Notes under the pieces: generated by a model
Databases searched by the model: none
Told to the model about the DNA's origin: nothing
What the model saw: the letters and a program-made list of their open reading frames with translations, nothing else
Program-made: the position numbers and the translations under genes
Assembly (NCBI GenBank): GCA_009192285.1
Contig: WBVU01000011.1
Span: 1,484,668 to 1,548,667 of the forward strand
DNA: 64,000 nucleotides
Source: Morchella semilibera
Taxonomy: Eukaryota; Ascomycota; Pezizomycetes; Pezizales; Morchellaceae
Direction of reading: 5' to 3'
Part shown: positions 1 to 12,384 of the stretch, piece after piece
Position numbering within the stretch: position 1 is the stretch's first letter
How the letters are laid out: each line of letters begins with the position of its first letter

Positions 1-834
1 TCTTTGTTGAAAAGGATGCTACCCAGATTGAGATTAACCCATTGAGTGAGACCAGTGATCACAAGGTCATGGCTATGGACGCAAAGTTGGGTTTTGATGA
101 CAACGCCGAGTTTAGGCAAGAGGAGATCTTTTCTTGGAGGGATAAGTCCCAGGAGGACCCTGATGAAGTCAAGGCTGCTGAGTATGTAATTTCCTTAAGC
201 ACAAGTTCTGCTATTCTAATTTACTGACCTGAACAATAGTCACGGCTTGAACTTCATCAAGCTTGATGGTGATATTGGATGTTTGGTCAATGGTGCTGGT
301 CTTGCTATGGCCACCATGGATATCATAAAGTTGAACGGTGGCCAGCCCGCCAACTTCTTGGATTGCGGTGGTGGAGCTACCGCTCAGGCTATTGAGCAGG
401 CTTTCAAGCTCATCACTAGCGACCCTAAGGTCACTGCTATCTTTGTCAATATCTTTGGTGGTATTGTACGATGTGACGCTATTGCCCAGGGCTTGATCGC
501 CACTGTATCAAACATGAACCTTAGGATCCCAATTGTTGCTCGTCTCCAGGGCACTAACATGCAGGAGGCTCAAAGATTGGTAATATTTCAGTCACCTCCG
601 GAGAATCTGATTAGGACCTGTGGCTGATTCGGGGGTATTCTAGATTAACGATTCTGGGTTGAAGATTTTCTCATTTGAGGACCTGCAGGATGCTGCTGAG
701 AAGGCAGTGCAGTTCTCAAAGGTCGTTAAGATGGGTAAGCCCCAATTTATATAACCAAGACCAGCTGTATAGTGTTCTAACCAAGCCCAGCGCGTGATAT
801 CGATGTTGGTGTTGAATTCACTCTTGGGATCTAG
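1..834 (+). CDS. LSC2: Succinyl-CoA ligase beta subunit, mitochondrial (3' part)
   Basis: This subunit joins succinyl-CoA cleavage to ADP or GDP phosphorylation in the TCA cycle of the mitochondrial matrix, paired with the alpha subunit. Only the C-terminal part is present; the 5' end lies left of the window. I place exons at 1-181, 240-579, 644-734 and 791-834, all with GT-AG introns, ending at TAG 832-834. Visible family motifs are the ATP-grasp end ([23 protein letters not shown]) and the ligase domain ([48 protein letters not shown]). The product ends in GVEFTLGI. Identity is clear from motif order; nucleotide specificity (ADP or GDP) cannot be read from this part. Confidence 0.95.
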
Positions 835-1750
835 TTATAAATATGGTATGTATTTAGTGCTATGTGCTGGATGCTCTGATTAGAGAAACTTTGATTGTTA
901 TTGATTCTAGTTGTTGGCATTCTTTGTACAGCTTACTGGGTTTTCCTTTTCTATCTGTCTTTCGTATTTTTTATTCCCAATTTTCCTCTCTAACAAACAG
1001 TCCACGCTACGATAGCCCCATTAATAGCCCATATACGTGCCATAGCCTACATACGTGCCCTCAGGTTTGCTTCATAGTGAAGCAGAAGCGCGAATAGATT
1101 CCTACATCTAGTAAAGGCACATGAATTTCAGTGCGGCCTTGGTATAGCCCTGTAAATAATAACGCCAAGACCTGAGAAGTATTTGGCTGAGCGAGCGTGA
1201 TAAGATAGGATACAATAAGTCCTCATACCCGAAACCATTGGCAGTAGAAAAAATTGCTCATACCAAACAGCACCTCTTTCGTTTTGCAGATCTTACTTTC
1301 CGCGGAAACATTCCCATCGCGAGTTGTTTCCGGACCCATAAGACTTGATGGGGTATAACACCCAACACCAAAAAAAAAAAAAAAAGGGATCCGGATTCCG
1401 TCGATGTGCTAGATGGTATCAGGAAATCACTCCAAAGGTACAACAATCAGGCCGCTCGGATAGCGCAGCTACATGTAGTTTTATGAATTTTGCTAAAGCC
1501 TATCCCATTAAGCCTACATGCACCTACTTACAAATCCACTAAGATGGACCCCGCTGGGTTTTGATCCTCTGTTTTTCTTTTTCGTCCCTCCAACGGTCAC
1601 AACCGCGGGCCCCCATACCATCTTAGGAAAAGCTTTTCTGCACTTCACCCCACCAAAGAGCCTCACGCTCTCATGTATGATACCTATGAACCCACAAAGT
1701 TAGATGAGGGGAAACCGCCTGCACCAAGAGAGACAAGAAGTATATTTGAA
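835..1750. other. Intergenic, LSC2 to HGH1
   Basis: I see no gene here. The stretch holds the LSC2 3' flank, an A-run near 1370-1385, one TACATGTA palindrome (1470-1477) and the HGH1 promoter. The short open frames lack starts, homology or splice partners. Confidence 0.6.
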
Positions 1751-3152
1751 ATGCCAACAGAACTTGTGAGGTTATCCTCGTCATGTTTTTGACTCCCCAA
1801 ATGATTGCTAATCGAATCTACGGAATTTAGGAAGAGCTTGTAGGATTTTTGGGATCTCCGCGACCGGAAATCAGACAAATAGGTATGGACGGGATGCCGC
1901 TTCATTCTTACAAAACAAAAGACTTATAAAACTACTCTTTGAAGCACTCGAGAACTTGGTTGGATACAGCAAAGGCCCGCAATCTGCAATTTTCAAGCCG
2001 GAGGGCCTCGCGCCAATAAAAAATCTTAAACTTCTTGTCGGCGATGTCTCAGTAAGAGCTGTACCAAAAACAATAGCAATAGTGGATTAGTACTAATGAT
2101 AGCCGCCCACTAGGCACGAGCAGCGCATGCTTTAAAAATTCTCATAAATATCTCCGATGACGCAGCTGTCCTCAAGGACATCGCAAGCGATGATCTCTTC
2201 CTCGAGCTATTGCTATCAAAGATCACAAACCCAGAAACAGTGCATGCCGACCTAATCGCTATGCTCCTAGCCAACATGGCAAAGAGCGACTCGATCCAAC
2301 GAATTTTGGACTTGAAACGCGCTGCCCCTGGAAAGGGAGTTAGTGATAGTCCTAATGCCCTCGATCAGCTCATGGACTGCTTTGTAAAGGGCGCCGAGAA
2401 GAAGCTTAATAAGGATGCCGACTTCGACTATCTGGCCTACTTCTTCGCAGATTTGAGCAGACTGCCACAGGGCAGAAAATACTTTATCGCGAGACAGGCA
2501 TATGATGATGTCATTCCGATATCAAAATTGGTTGTGTTCACGGAGCACCATAGTAATGTTAGAAGGAAGGGTGTTGCATCCACCATCAAGTAATAAATAT
2601 TTAACCTTTGCCGTTTCCCCGTACAAATGCTAACGTAATTTGTTAATAGAAACTCATGCTTCGATATACCTTCGCATCCAGCGTTTTTGAGTGAGGATGA
2701 GGTGAATCTTTTGCCGTATATTCTACTGCCATTATGTGGACCAGAGGAATTCCCAGAAGATGTAGGCCATCTCTTAATTCTCATTACATTATTCAGGACA
2801 AAATACTGACTAAAGCTTCATTTGATAGGAAATGCTAGAAATGCCATCTGATCTTCAGATGCTTCCTCCAGACAAGAAGCGTGACACTGATATGTCAATC
2901 CTTGTTACACACCTTGAAACACTTTTGCTTCTCACCACCACCAGGCCAGCACGAGAGTACATGAGAAAGGTCAACGTGTATACTGTGATCAAGGAGTGTC
3001 ATCTGGCAGTTGATGACGATGATGTTCAGGATGCATGTGACAGACTTGTTCAAGTCTTGATGAGAGATGAGGCTAATGGTGATGAGGGAGGGTTCGTAGA
3101 GACGGCCGAAGAGGAGGATGAAGACGACGATAAGATAGTTGAGATATTGTGA
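1751..3152 (+). CDS. HGH1: HGH1-family protein (translation elongation factor 2 chaperone)
   Basis: HGH1 is a cytosolic armadillo-repeat protein; in yeast it helps fold elongation factor eEF2. Six exons give 361 aa: 1751-1765, 1831-1882, 1945-2051, 2114-2589, 2650-2761 and 2829-3152. The first coding exon is only 15 nt (MPTEL) and joins directly to EELVGFLGSPRPEIRQIALENLVGYS, the typical start of the family. The middle carries the conserved LKLLVGD, LKILINISDDAAV and LADLSRLPQGRKYF-type segments, then RKGVASTIKNSCFD and the FLSEDEVNLLPYILLPLCGPEEF block. The tail is acidic. All introns are GT-AG and phases agree. An automatic caller would probably miss the 5' exons and start around 2210. Family assignment is firm; the chaperone role is from yeast. 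Confidence 0.92.
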
Positions 3153-4436
3153 GGGAGCCATTTTTTCATTTCTTTTCCCTGTACAAATGGTATAATTTAG
3201 ATTAGAGCTCGAGGGCCGAGCTAGAGGTTTCCGGTTACACCCAGTTTTGAATAAAGAAAAGTTCGGTATCAGGTCGGTCCTTTTATCCAATTCGCCTTCA
3301 AATATCGTCGTATAGGGACAGGCACAAACTTGGTGGACTGATACTGAGTTCGCACATGCAGTTTTGTCTATTTGCATACCGTATAGTCAAAGAGAATACT
3401 ACCTATTATTTCCGCAACCAATATTCTCCGGTATTCTGGGGGGGGGGGGGGTTATAGAATTCTATATAGGCAGAGGTAGCTCGCGACCTGTGAGGTCAGA
3501 CATAAACTCTTTCTGTGGTGTTTGGAATAAACAACCTGTAAATACCTACATTCATGTATATCTATTGTTTCAACATTTCAAATAACTTAACAGCAGGCCC
3601 CTTAATGCTAGACTTAGCGGATATATTCCACACGTAGCGAGAGTCATTGAAACCATAAATCCGTAGCCCCATTAGGCTATCAAAAATGCTACCACGCTAT
3701 TTAAGCTACATATTTGCCCAATAGAGTAACTCTTTTATGGGGCCTGTAAATCACGATCTGCAAATGAGGGGAAGCTTAATTCCTCCGGAATTGGAAACAT
3801 TAAAGTTCGGGATTGCCTAGGACCAAGTCCTGAAACCCCTACAAAAGTCAGGTAGCTTACTTTTAAGCTTTATAGTATTACACTACCAGATTAACGATGT
3901 TCACTGTGCATAGAATTAGCCAATACGAACTGCCTTAGTCGGTTTCAACTGCATATACGCAAATCATAGCGCAATTAAAACCAAACTACATTAGTACGCT
4001 TCTTGACGTAACGGAGTAAGCTAGGAAAGAGTATTAGAACGTCCCGGGATGTAAAATTATATATATGACATCAAACTTTCCAAAGCTATATATCGATCAA
4101 TCACTGTTGCCGGTATCTAACTGTTTCATCCTTCAGGTAGTACCACAAGGGCAATTCCTAGTATATCTATAAGGTGTTAACATATACATATAAAAAGGCG
4201 CCTAAAAGGCTCCAACTGCACAAAATAGCCAAACAGGCAGCTCGGTGTTTCTGGGTAATCACTCCTAGTTACCCTGCCGTCTCAACTGTTCCTGCATGTG
4301 GCATCATCGAGGCCAGATTCCCAGAAACAACCCCAGTCCAAAAGCCGGTTCAGCGCTCCGTTCAACCTGTTCCCACGATAAAGTAGATCTGTCATCATCA
4401 ATACCCACACCCCAGCGTCCCTAAAACTTCTCAGAA
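3153..4436. other. Intergenic, HGH1 to YIF1
   Basis: AT-rich spacer with a 14-bp G-run at 3438-3451. No coding or RNA gene is recognisable. The right end is the YIF1 promoter and leader. Confidence 0.6.
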
Positions 4437-5625
4437 ATGCAGCGCTCCGGTTATCTCCCAACATCTGGCGCATCACCTCCTCTTCACCATCCCGTTCCCC
4501 AGCACCATGTACCTATTCCTGTGATGCATTCTCCACCACCTCCACACACTGCTACGGCGTACAGCTCGCCGTACGCCCAACAGCCAATGCAGAGCACAAT
4601 GGGAAATCAACAGCCGAACCAGGGCATGCACCCTGCGTATGGTGATTTCTTTAGCGATCCCAGGGCCGCGATGGCTTTCCAGGTCGGAGGAAGAGCTACT
4701 GAAGCTGCTGGTGCTTATGTGGAGCAAAACGTAGGTTCCCCCCGCCTTAGATTTCAACCAATGAGAGGACACCTGCAGGTATTTAAGTGAATTATCCTCT
4801 AGTTTGGAAAATATTTGCAAGTAGGCGCATTAAAACATTATTTCAACGTCTCCAACAGCTACGTCCTCCGGAAACTATACCTTGTGCTTTTCCCATGGCG
4901 ACATAAGCCATGGTCCCGTAGCGGCTCCCAGAGAGCTGGGGCAAATGGCCAGGTCGATACCTATTTTCTCCCGCCCAGAGATGATATCAATTCGCCAGAT
5001 ATGTATATTCCAGGTTAGTTGGTGTTCCCCAAGTGGCATTGTCCATAGCTTACCTAGCTCCATAACAGTCATGGCGTTCGTCACTTATATTCTTCTATCC
5101 ACCCTTCTCTACGGTATTGCCGGTAATTTTAACCCCGAACAACTTGGTTACACTGCGTCCTTTGCATTCACTATTGTGATCCTTGAGATCGGCATCATCA
5201 AGATCGGATGTTATCTCTTGAGTATTAATAATGACAGCCAATTGATGGATCTCGTTGCGTATTCCGGATATAAGTTCGTGGGTATTATCGTTACCCTAGC
5301 GATGACAACCTTCGGGTCGAAATGGTTAGAATATTTGGTATTTGGTTATACTTTCAATGCAAATGCATTCTTCTTAGTATGTGCCAGTTGTCTTTTCTCG
5401 ATCATGCATACACCATTATCTAACCCCAAACAGTTACGAAGCTTGAAATATGTTCTCCTTCCGGATAACACAGCAGACAATCCAAGAGGCACTATGTACG
5501 CCGTCAACCGTACCCAGAAGAACCGACGTACACAGTTCTTGTTCTTGTACAGTTATATTATCCAGATCGTTTTTATGTGGGCGCTCTCGTCGGGATTCAA
5601 TGGCGCAACCTCCGGAAAGAAGTAA
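4437..5625 (+). CDS. YIF1: YIF1-family Golgi/ER vesicle transport membrane protein
   Basis: YIF1 works with YIP1 and Rab GTPases in ER-to-Golgi vesicle traffic. Three exons (4437-4730, 4803-5013, 5069-5625) give 353 aa. The first 75 or so residues are Pro/Gln/His-rich and cytosolic. Then come the conserved FFSDPRAAMAFQVGGRATEAAGAYVEQN segment (split over short motifs), FGKYLQVGALKHYFNVSNSYVLRKL and the PWRHKPWSR region. Exon 3 encodes a run of hydrophobic helices (MAFVTYILLSTLLYGIAG, SFAFTIVILEIGIIKIGCYLL, KFVGIIVTLAMTTFG, NANAFFLVCASCLFSI, YIIQIVFMWALSSG), matching the multi-pass YIF1 fold. The ATG at 4437 has a good context (TCAGAAATG). Both introns are GT-AG. Confidence 0.94.
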
Positions 5626-8167
5626 GCACTTAGCTTGCCTTCGGGAATTGTTTGAAAAAAATGAGTGTAGCTGGTGCAAGGGAGTTTCTTTTGTTTAAAT
5701 TTACATATACTGGCGCATAGCATTTGTTAGCTGTAAATACATATATCAAGGTTTGGTTTGTTTACGAAGATACCAATGCAACAATGTATATCATTCGTTT
5801 AAAGTTAAAGCAAGGGACTACATACATATACTAACCTCCTAATATGGTCAAACCTGGTTACTTACATGTATGTAGGTTGATGGTTTGCTGCATGGTTTAT
5901 CACTCGCGTGCCCTGCCACACTACATGTTCACCTTGGAGCGTCAAGTTTTTGGCGCTTTCAAGTTTCCTCTTTATAATAAATACAGCCACAAAACTGTCT
6001 TATATACTTTAACTCTCACACCTGCACTTCAAAGTAGAATTAGCACGCGAACACCTCACGTCAACATGTCCCCGGCCACAAAACCCTCCCCAAATAGCCA
6101 GAACCTCAGGGACAGTGCCTACCCAATTCCTCGAGACTCCTCTAAAAGCACTACCTATTTGCGACACAGGCACCATAGCGTCCCCCCAAACCCAACGATA
6201 AGCCTCGTAAGCCCCTATTGCGCACCAAATAAACACATAAACCACGCCTCGCCTAGCCCTGTCAGGGCAGTGGGGTATCAAACCGCTGGTTATAAAGGTC
6301 CAATTAATACCTATGGGCGTGGCGAGAGGGCTTACGGGTTGTCAAACCTGAAAGTTTGGACCCCGGAGGACAGGAAGGCTGGGTGTTTATAGTAGTGAGT
6401 GTGGATGCTGCTCTAGTATTTAGGCGCAGGCGGCGGGGGGGGGGGGGGCGAACTGTCCAGTCTATGATGTCGAGATAGATGGTGGGGGAGTGGAGTCCGA
6501 TAGAGACGGTGTTGGCTGCGTGGTGTTTCTGTGTTTGCTTTTATGTTGCAATTCGATCATTTCCAGGGGCTTGTAGCGAATGCTTTTTTTTTTATCCTTT
6601 TGGCTAGATGAAAATTATTAAAAGTGCCGTGATAGAAAAAAAATAAAGATAAGTTCAGATACCAAATATATACTTGGGGGAGCTCGGGGGTGATGGTCTT
6701 TGAGGGCCATTCTCATAGGTGTTGAATGGCAGGTGCACGTTGTGACTTGGCACCAGGTTGGGAATCTGTATGTAGGGTCTAACCACCCACCGGCCCATCT
6801 CTGGCTTCTGAGGTGATAGTGGCCTCTGGGTAAGGAGTTAGAAGCTTACATGTAGCTAATCATGTTCTAGCCCAGTTCCCAAGAGCCAACTGACTGCACC
6901 GGGGGGGTGGGCCCTGGCCCTTCGGAACGGTTGAGCATGCGGTAAGATGCTGATGAGGTTGGATTTGCGCTGCAATGCTTCACACCATCGGCAGATGCAT
7001 GGCCGCTTAGTCGGTGTTTATGACCATGTTTACCGGCACCTAAAGATAGGTGGGGAATCAAAACCGGGGGCAAAAACCACCTTTTTAGGAGGTGCTACGA
7101 GGTGCATACATGCAGTCTTGCACCAGTCTACCGAACTCTGAGGGTTAGGGCTGATGGGCCAGGCGTTGAGGGCTAGGGGAGCTGTGCCCTAACTGAGCAT
7201 TTAAACATGAATCCCCTGCAGCGTTTGATCAATCAGTGGGGGATCTGCTCAACGTCTGGGTTCATTGAGGCTATGAGGTATGCCACTGATCGACCCACCT
7301 ACCACCTGCCCAGGCACATACAAATCCTAATTGATGCCTTTGCAGACCTTATACCTTATAGTGGAAGCAAGAGTTCAGTGCTTCAGACCTTCGATATGGC
7401 GTACTATATGTCCCCGGATGGACTAGATCTCTACATGATATGCCCAGTCAGTGACGCTACGGCGCCCCGGGAAACACATATCCAGTGTCCATGGCTGTTC
7501 AGCGTCTGGTCCCAATTTTCAGATATCCCCGCCTGATACCTCATTCCGGGGCAACAAGAAATCGGCCAGACCTGGTTGGTCACTGTATCAACCGCTCTAT
7601 CCATTAGGGCGTCGTCTCACCCCTAATATCACTGGCGTTCTGATTGACGGAAGTTGATGAGCACTTTACACCAGACCGACCGTTAATTGGTACCATAATC
7701 CACAAGTACAACAAGCTCGGGGACATTTATTATATTCATTGCCATCATATATTGCTGGATACCGGGTAACTCACACTCTATTTATTTACCGGATTCAACA
7801 TGCACTTTCCGGTAGACTTATCCATGGATTAGCGGCCATAGAATATCACTATACCCAGTATAAATGTCAATGATTGTCACTACCAGTTTCTACAACCCAA
7901 TTTATATCATTTAAAAAAAACCAAAAAATCCTTCTAAAAAAAACAAATTAAATATAACAATATAACTACACCTACTATTCTCTTATCATTGAATCAACAC
8001 ACATATAGCTAAATAGCAATACCCAAATGCTGTCGGGGGCACTCAATACTACGACTTACTATTAATTGCAACCCTGGTTACCCGGATCGTATTCACACAA
8101 ATTCATCCCCCGATCATTTACCCCACCATCACCGCCGCCGCCGCCCAAGTCCCCCCAACAGTCCAAC
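5626..8167. other. Intergenic, YIF1 to GCIP-domain gene
   Basis: About 2.5 kb without a supported gene. It holds a 14-bp G-run (6435-6448), TACATGTA at 5863-5870 and 6847-6854, and an orphan ATG-started 109-codon open frame (7207-7536) with no recognisable motif. The last 250 bp is A/T- and C-rich and is probably the promoter of the next gene. Confidence 0.5.
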
Positions 8168-9246
8168 ATGACGACTCCCGCGAAATCCCTCGAAGCGTCT
8201 GTACTCTCCCTCCTCACCCTAATATCACACAGCCGCAACCTCCTCTCAACCGGCGGTATCTCTCCCGCCACCAAGCCCCCGACCGACAACCCCCTCAACA
8301 TCCTCCACGACATTGGCTCCCTCACGCGCGCGCACACCACCAAGCTCTCCATCGCCATCCGCCCCCCCAACATCATCCATGACGCCGCCGCCCGCTGCGT
8401 CCAGGACATCACACAATTCGTTATCCCCCCACTACTAGCCACAATCGAGCTGATGTCGCCCAAGGAGCACGGGAGCACGCTGTACACGGCGGTGCTCAGG
8501 GCCGCCGATAATGTCCTGGCAGCGCTGGAGGAATTCGCGAGGGAGATACCCGAGATCTGTAGAGCGGGGAAGAGCGCGGGGGCTAGGGATCGACTGGCGA
8601 GTACGGGAGTGGTGTGGCAGGCTGCGGATAGGCTAGTAGCGCTGAGAACGAAGGGACTCACCGGTATTGTCCAGGATGTGGTGGAGTCGCATATGGCGAT
8701 GCTGAAGGATGCCGCGGCGGAGCTCAAGGAATGGCTTGAGACTAACGATGAAGATGGGGACGATGAGGTGGATGGGGAAAATGACGAGGGTGGAGATGCG
8801 TTCTGGGACTCACCAAAGAAGGGCCTGGCAAAGGACGACACCGAGGCAAGGGAGAAGGTGGACGCATCGTTAAAAAAGATGAAGCTGGCCACTATTCTCC
8901 TCGGCGCCGTGGTAAAACGGAGATTAACGGGCGAGGGGAAATTGCATAATGCCCAGCAATTGGATAAGGTCGCGGAATTGGCAAAGAGTTTGGCAAGCTT
9001 AGGCGATGATATCGGCATGGGGTACTATGAGGATGATGTAGATGATGCTGTGAGAATCCCCCCCTTTCCTTCTACTAATTTATGGAAGTTACTGATTGGG
9101 ACTATTGACAGACCGAAGCACAGAAAGAATTTGAGAAAAGAGCCACCGAGCTGGCAGAGCTGGTAACTCTTGCAAACGATGGCAATGATGACCAGTCCAG
9201 CAAATGGTTCCGAAATTGCAAAGACGCAATTTCAAAAAACTGTTGA
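8168..9246 (+). CDS. GCIP-domain (Grap2/cyclin-D-interacting-like) protein
   Basis: This resembles the fungal members of the Grap2 and cyclin-D-interacting protein family, mostly helical proteins without an assigned enzyme activity. Two exons, 8168-9049 and 9112-9246, give 338 aa. The donor is GTGAGA after ...DDVDDA and the acceptor is TTGACAG before TEAQKEFEKRATELAELV. The N-terminal half is GC-rich with strong C-ending codon preference and forms amphipathic helices (SVLSLLTLISHSRNLLSTG, AARCVQDITQFVIPPLLATIELMSP). An acidic linker lies around residues 195-220, then the C-terminal helical part (LATILLGAVVKRRL, QQLDKVAELAKSLASLGDDIG). The ATG at 8168 (CCAACATG) opens the homologous part; the frame stays open upstream but without an ATG. 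The molecular role is unknown. Confidence 0.8.
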
Positions 9247-9880
9247 TCAAAAAAAAAAAACTAGGAATAAAAAAAATAGACAAATACCCTCAATTATGAA
9301 AAGCGATATTCCGGTTGTAGGATCACGGACGATCACTCGCCTCCGGTCGGAGACATTAGACGGCTAATATCCCCCCCACTGTCACGCATATCTGCGACAA
9401 TTCATGTAAAGAACTGTAAATATAGATATCCCAAGCCAAAGCTTAAATGCAAACTACATAAGTACACGTGCCCCCTCCGATCTCATTCTATGCACTTTGC
9501 CACCCGCTCTCTCAATCTATACAGCAAAACCAAACCAAACCAAACCACATGCTAAGTATGCTCATATGCAAATATGCAATTCGCCAGCCAGACCAGACAC
9601 CTCCAACATCAATAAAAACATAAAAGAAATCCGCACGCCAAAGGAATGACAAAAAAACCAAAACCAAAGCCATCAAACTACCCTATCCACCTTTTCCACG
9701 TCAAAAAATAACCAATGCAAAAAAAGGAAAAGCAGGAAGAGAAAAAACAAGCTGTATATATACATTCCCCAAGCCAAAAGGAGCCAAAGCCCGCCGCTTA
9801 CGTGAATGGATAAGATAGAAATAGAGAGTAATACTAGAACTCAAGCTTTTTAAATCAATTGATCAAGACCTTTCATTGTC
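9247..9880. other. Convergent intergenic region
   Basis: Shared 3' flank of two converging genes. It is A-rich and carries an (AAACC)n tract near 9526-9546. No gene seen. Confidence 0.6.
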
Positions 9881-11789
9881 TTATCGCTGACTGCTATCGC
9901 TAAGAGCTGCAGGAGCAGGTCTCTGCACAACACCGGCACTACTAATCGTCGTCAATCCCCCTGCTGTCCCAGTTCCCGCCACCTCAGACGCCGGCCCATT
10001 CACCGTGATCGACGAGCTCGCTCTGCCCCCACTCATGCGCCGGTTAAGGACCCTCCTCAGTCTACTAATACCCAGCTCTGGTGCCCGACTTCTTGGTGGT
10101 CTGGTACCATTCTCTTCCCGCAGTTGTCGTAAGGCGGCCATGCGTTCGTCGCTTGAAGAGCTGCCGCGTGCAATATCTAGATAGCGCATTATGCGGTTGC
10201 CACTACTCTGAGCTGGCTCTGGGGCTGACGGAGGGGCAACTTCAAGGGATTGGCGTTGGTCTTCAGGGCGAAGGTCGATCCGGCTATTTTGGTGTTAGTC
10301 ACAGCCCTCCTTCCAGATAAGAACGACAGCGGGGTTATATATCTACCATAATGGACATGATCCAGCAACGTTAAGTAGCCATGGATCTATACAATCTGGA
10401 TGAAAGCTGTGATGGCACGGCAGGACACGCAGATCCACTCCAGACTCAAAATCTTCCATACAAACCGGGCACCTCAACTGGGACGGGTCAATTTCTGACG
10501 TTGACATTGCCGCCGGCTCGGCACCATCCTCACCAGCAGCCGGTGCGGTTCCACTCGCGTTCGGTGGGGACTGCGATGCCACTGAAGGCACCGCAGACCT
10601 TCTACGATCCTCTTCGGACGTTCTGGATGTGATAGAGTCAGGTGCCATCTCCAGATCGGTCGGTTTAACAATCCCATCATTGGCACCCTCCGGAGCCGGC
10701 TGGTCTCCGAAACGGACGATAGGCAGGGTATCCAAGACTGCTCTTGCGAGGCCTTTGGCTCGTGATTGGCGGGGGCGACCAAACCGGGGCGCTCGCGGGC
10801 CGTAACGTTCCGGATGCCGATGGGCCCGGATTGCACCGATCAGAATTATCAGTAGGAACAAGGCTGTGATAACTCCAGTGATGCTGTAGAGGATTATCAA
10901 CGCCACACTGGTAGAGGGCGAAGGTCCCAAGACGCTGTTGTTCTGGTTGGCAGCCAAGCCGTTTGGGTCCTGTATAGTTGAGGTATCCTCGACACTACGG
11001 TCGTAGCTAATTGTGACATCTAGCTGCCCATCGGTAGTATCCATAAGGAGCTGGAAGTCGTTTGCGATTTCTCTGTCGAGGGTTGTAAATACGAGGTCGT
11101 AGTTATAATCGACTTGTGGGTTGAGGTCACAATAGTCGTGCTCGACACTATAAAATATCACGCAGGATGGTTGGGGTCTCTGGGAGATTGCTTGAAGGAA
11201 AGCTGCGGAGGCATTATTTCCGTTGGAGGAGTCGCAGGATATGAATGCCAAGTTACCAGTGGAGAATTCCCGGTCCGTACCGGAAGAGTACAGGACTAGG
11301 GTGTTGACAAAATTCCTTACTTTCTAGGGTCGCTCAATTAGTAAGATGTTCATACACCCCCCCCCCCCATACTAATGTTTTCACAACCAATATTCCCTCT
11401 CCAAACGAATAGTAACCAGGCAAAATAAGAAGCACAGTTAAACTCTCTGATCTCTATCTCATGCAGAATGGATGATGATGGTGATGGTGATAATGATGAT
11501 GCTTGCAACATACCCTTGTAGTAGCTTGATCATGATTGACACCTAGTGGTAGTTGGTTTATTGGGACTGAGAATGTCCGATTTCCGGTATTTGTGGACAT
11601 AACAAGCCCACCACGATTTATCATGTCCCCATTATCCCCTGTTTCTACCAATTCTCCCATCGTCCTCCCGGACAACATCGCGATCACGACGAGGATAATA
11701 GCAACTGCAGACAATGGCCATGACTGAAACGGCAGACCCCGGCTGAGACGATATCGGTGCGAGCGGCTATATCTCGCAGGAGTCTCCAT
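9881..11789 (-). CDS. Membrane-anchored RING-H2 E3 ubiquitin ligase (PA-TM-RING-like)
   Basis: Probable endomembrane ubiquitin ligase. On the minus strand the exons are 11789-11514, 11323-10347 and 10283-9881, giving 551 aa. The N-terminus has a hydrophobic signal anchor (about residues 24-41, PLSAVAIILVVIAMLSG), then a lumenal region with NxT/S sites. A second membrane span follows (about 231-257, SVALIILYSITGVITALFLL...). A basic linker leads to a RING-H2 domain at about 377-421: CPVC, then VLPCHHSFHPDC, IDPWLL and CPLC. The last Cys of CPLC is split by intron 2 (TG|C), which confirms that junction. The tail is Ser/Arg-rich and disordered. The layout fits the protease-associated/TM/RING group; the lumenal part is too diverged to call a PA domain firmly. 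Substrate unknown. Confidence 0.88.
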
Positions 11790-12355
11790 CTCGGCAGCAG
11801 AGTAATGATGAACGATGCAGCGAGTGCTTATGCGGTACCCTAAGCAGCGGGGGGGGGGGAATATTAAAAGGAATCTCTAGAGGGGATGGGGTACTACAGT
11901 ATTTTGTACCTTTGGAGGGGGAGGGGGTGCAGCTGAGGCTCGACCGCAGACTACGGGTAAGCTTACAGGGGGGGGGGGGTTGAATTTTGGAGGGGGCGAG
12001 AGTGGAGGATTGCGGAGGTGGAAGAAGTAATACTCACACAGGCGCCGTGTTACTACTTACTGAATCCCGCAATTTCTCCCTTGGTTGTGTTGTTGTTGTT
12101 TTGTTTGGATATCAGGCAAATAGCACTTTGTTTGGCCGAAGTGTGCCCATGAATTGTGGAATGGGGACCTTGGCTGGTGGTACGTATCTCGTGTGTATTT
12201 ACAATATCCTTCTTACTATAGATAACCAAACAAAAACATTATAAGGTCCTGAATTAATATCTGGATGCATGTATTACGCACCATGGTCATCAAATTCAGC
12301 CTTGCCTGCTAGGTTTTTATTATAGCAAATCTTTCATTATGTACCACCACAATGT

Positions 12356-12384
12356 ACCACAACCACAACCACAACCACAACCAC
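12356..12384. repeat. (ACCACA)n microsatellite
   Basis: Tandem copies of the hexamer ACCACA/CCACAA in non-coding sequence. Confidence 0.85.

Noticed and set aside
5844-6392. 182-codon open frame downstream of YIF1
   Set aside because: Low-complexity Ser/Pro/His composition and an equally open antisense frame; no known family.
7207-7536. 109-codon open frame with ATG
   Set aside because: No motif, homologue or splice partner; length is possible by chance. Kept only as a note in the spacer entry.
8062-9018. 318-codon minus-strand open frame opposite the GCIP gene
   Set aside because: Ser/Ala-rich antisense shadow of a GC3-rich gene; the plus frame has the family motifs and a good intron.
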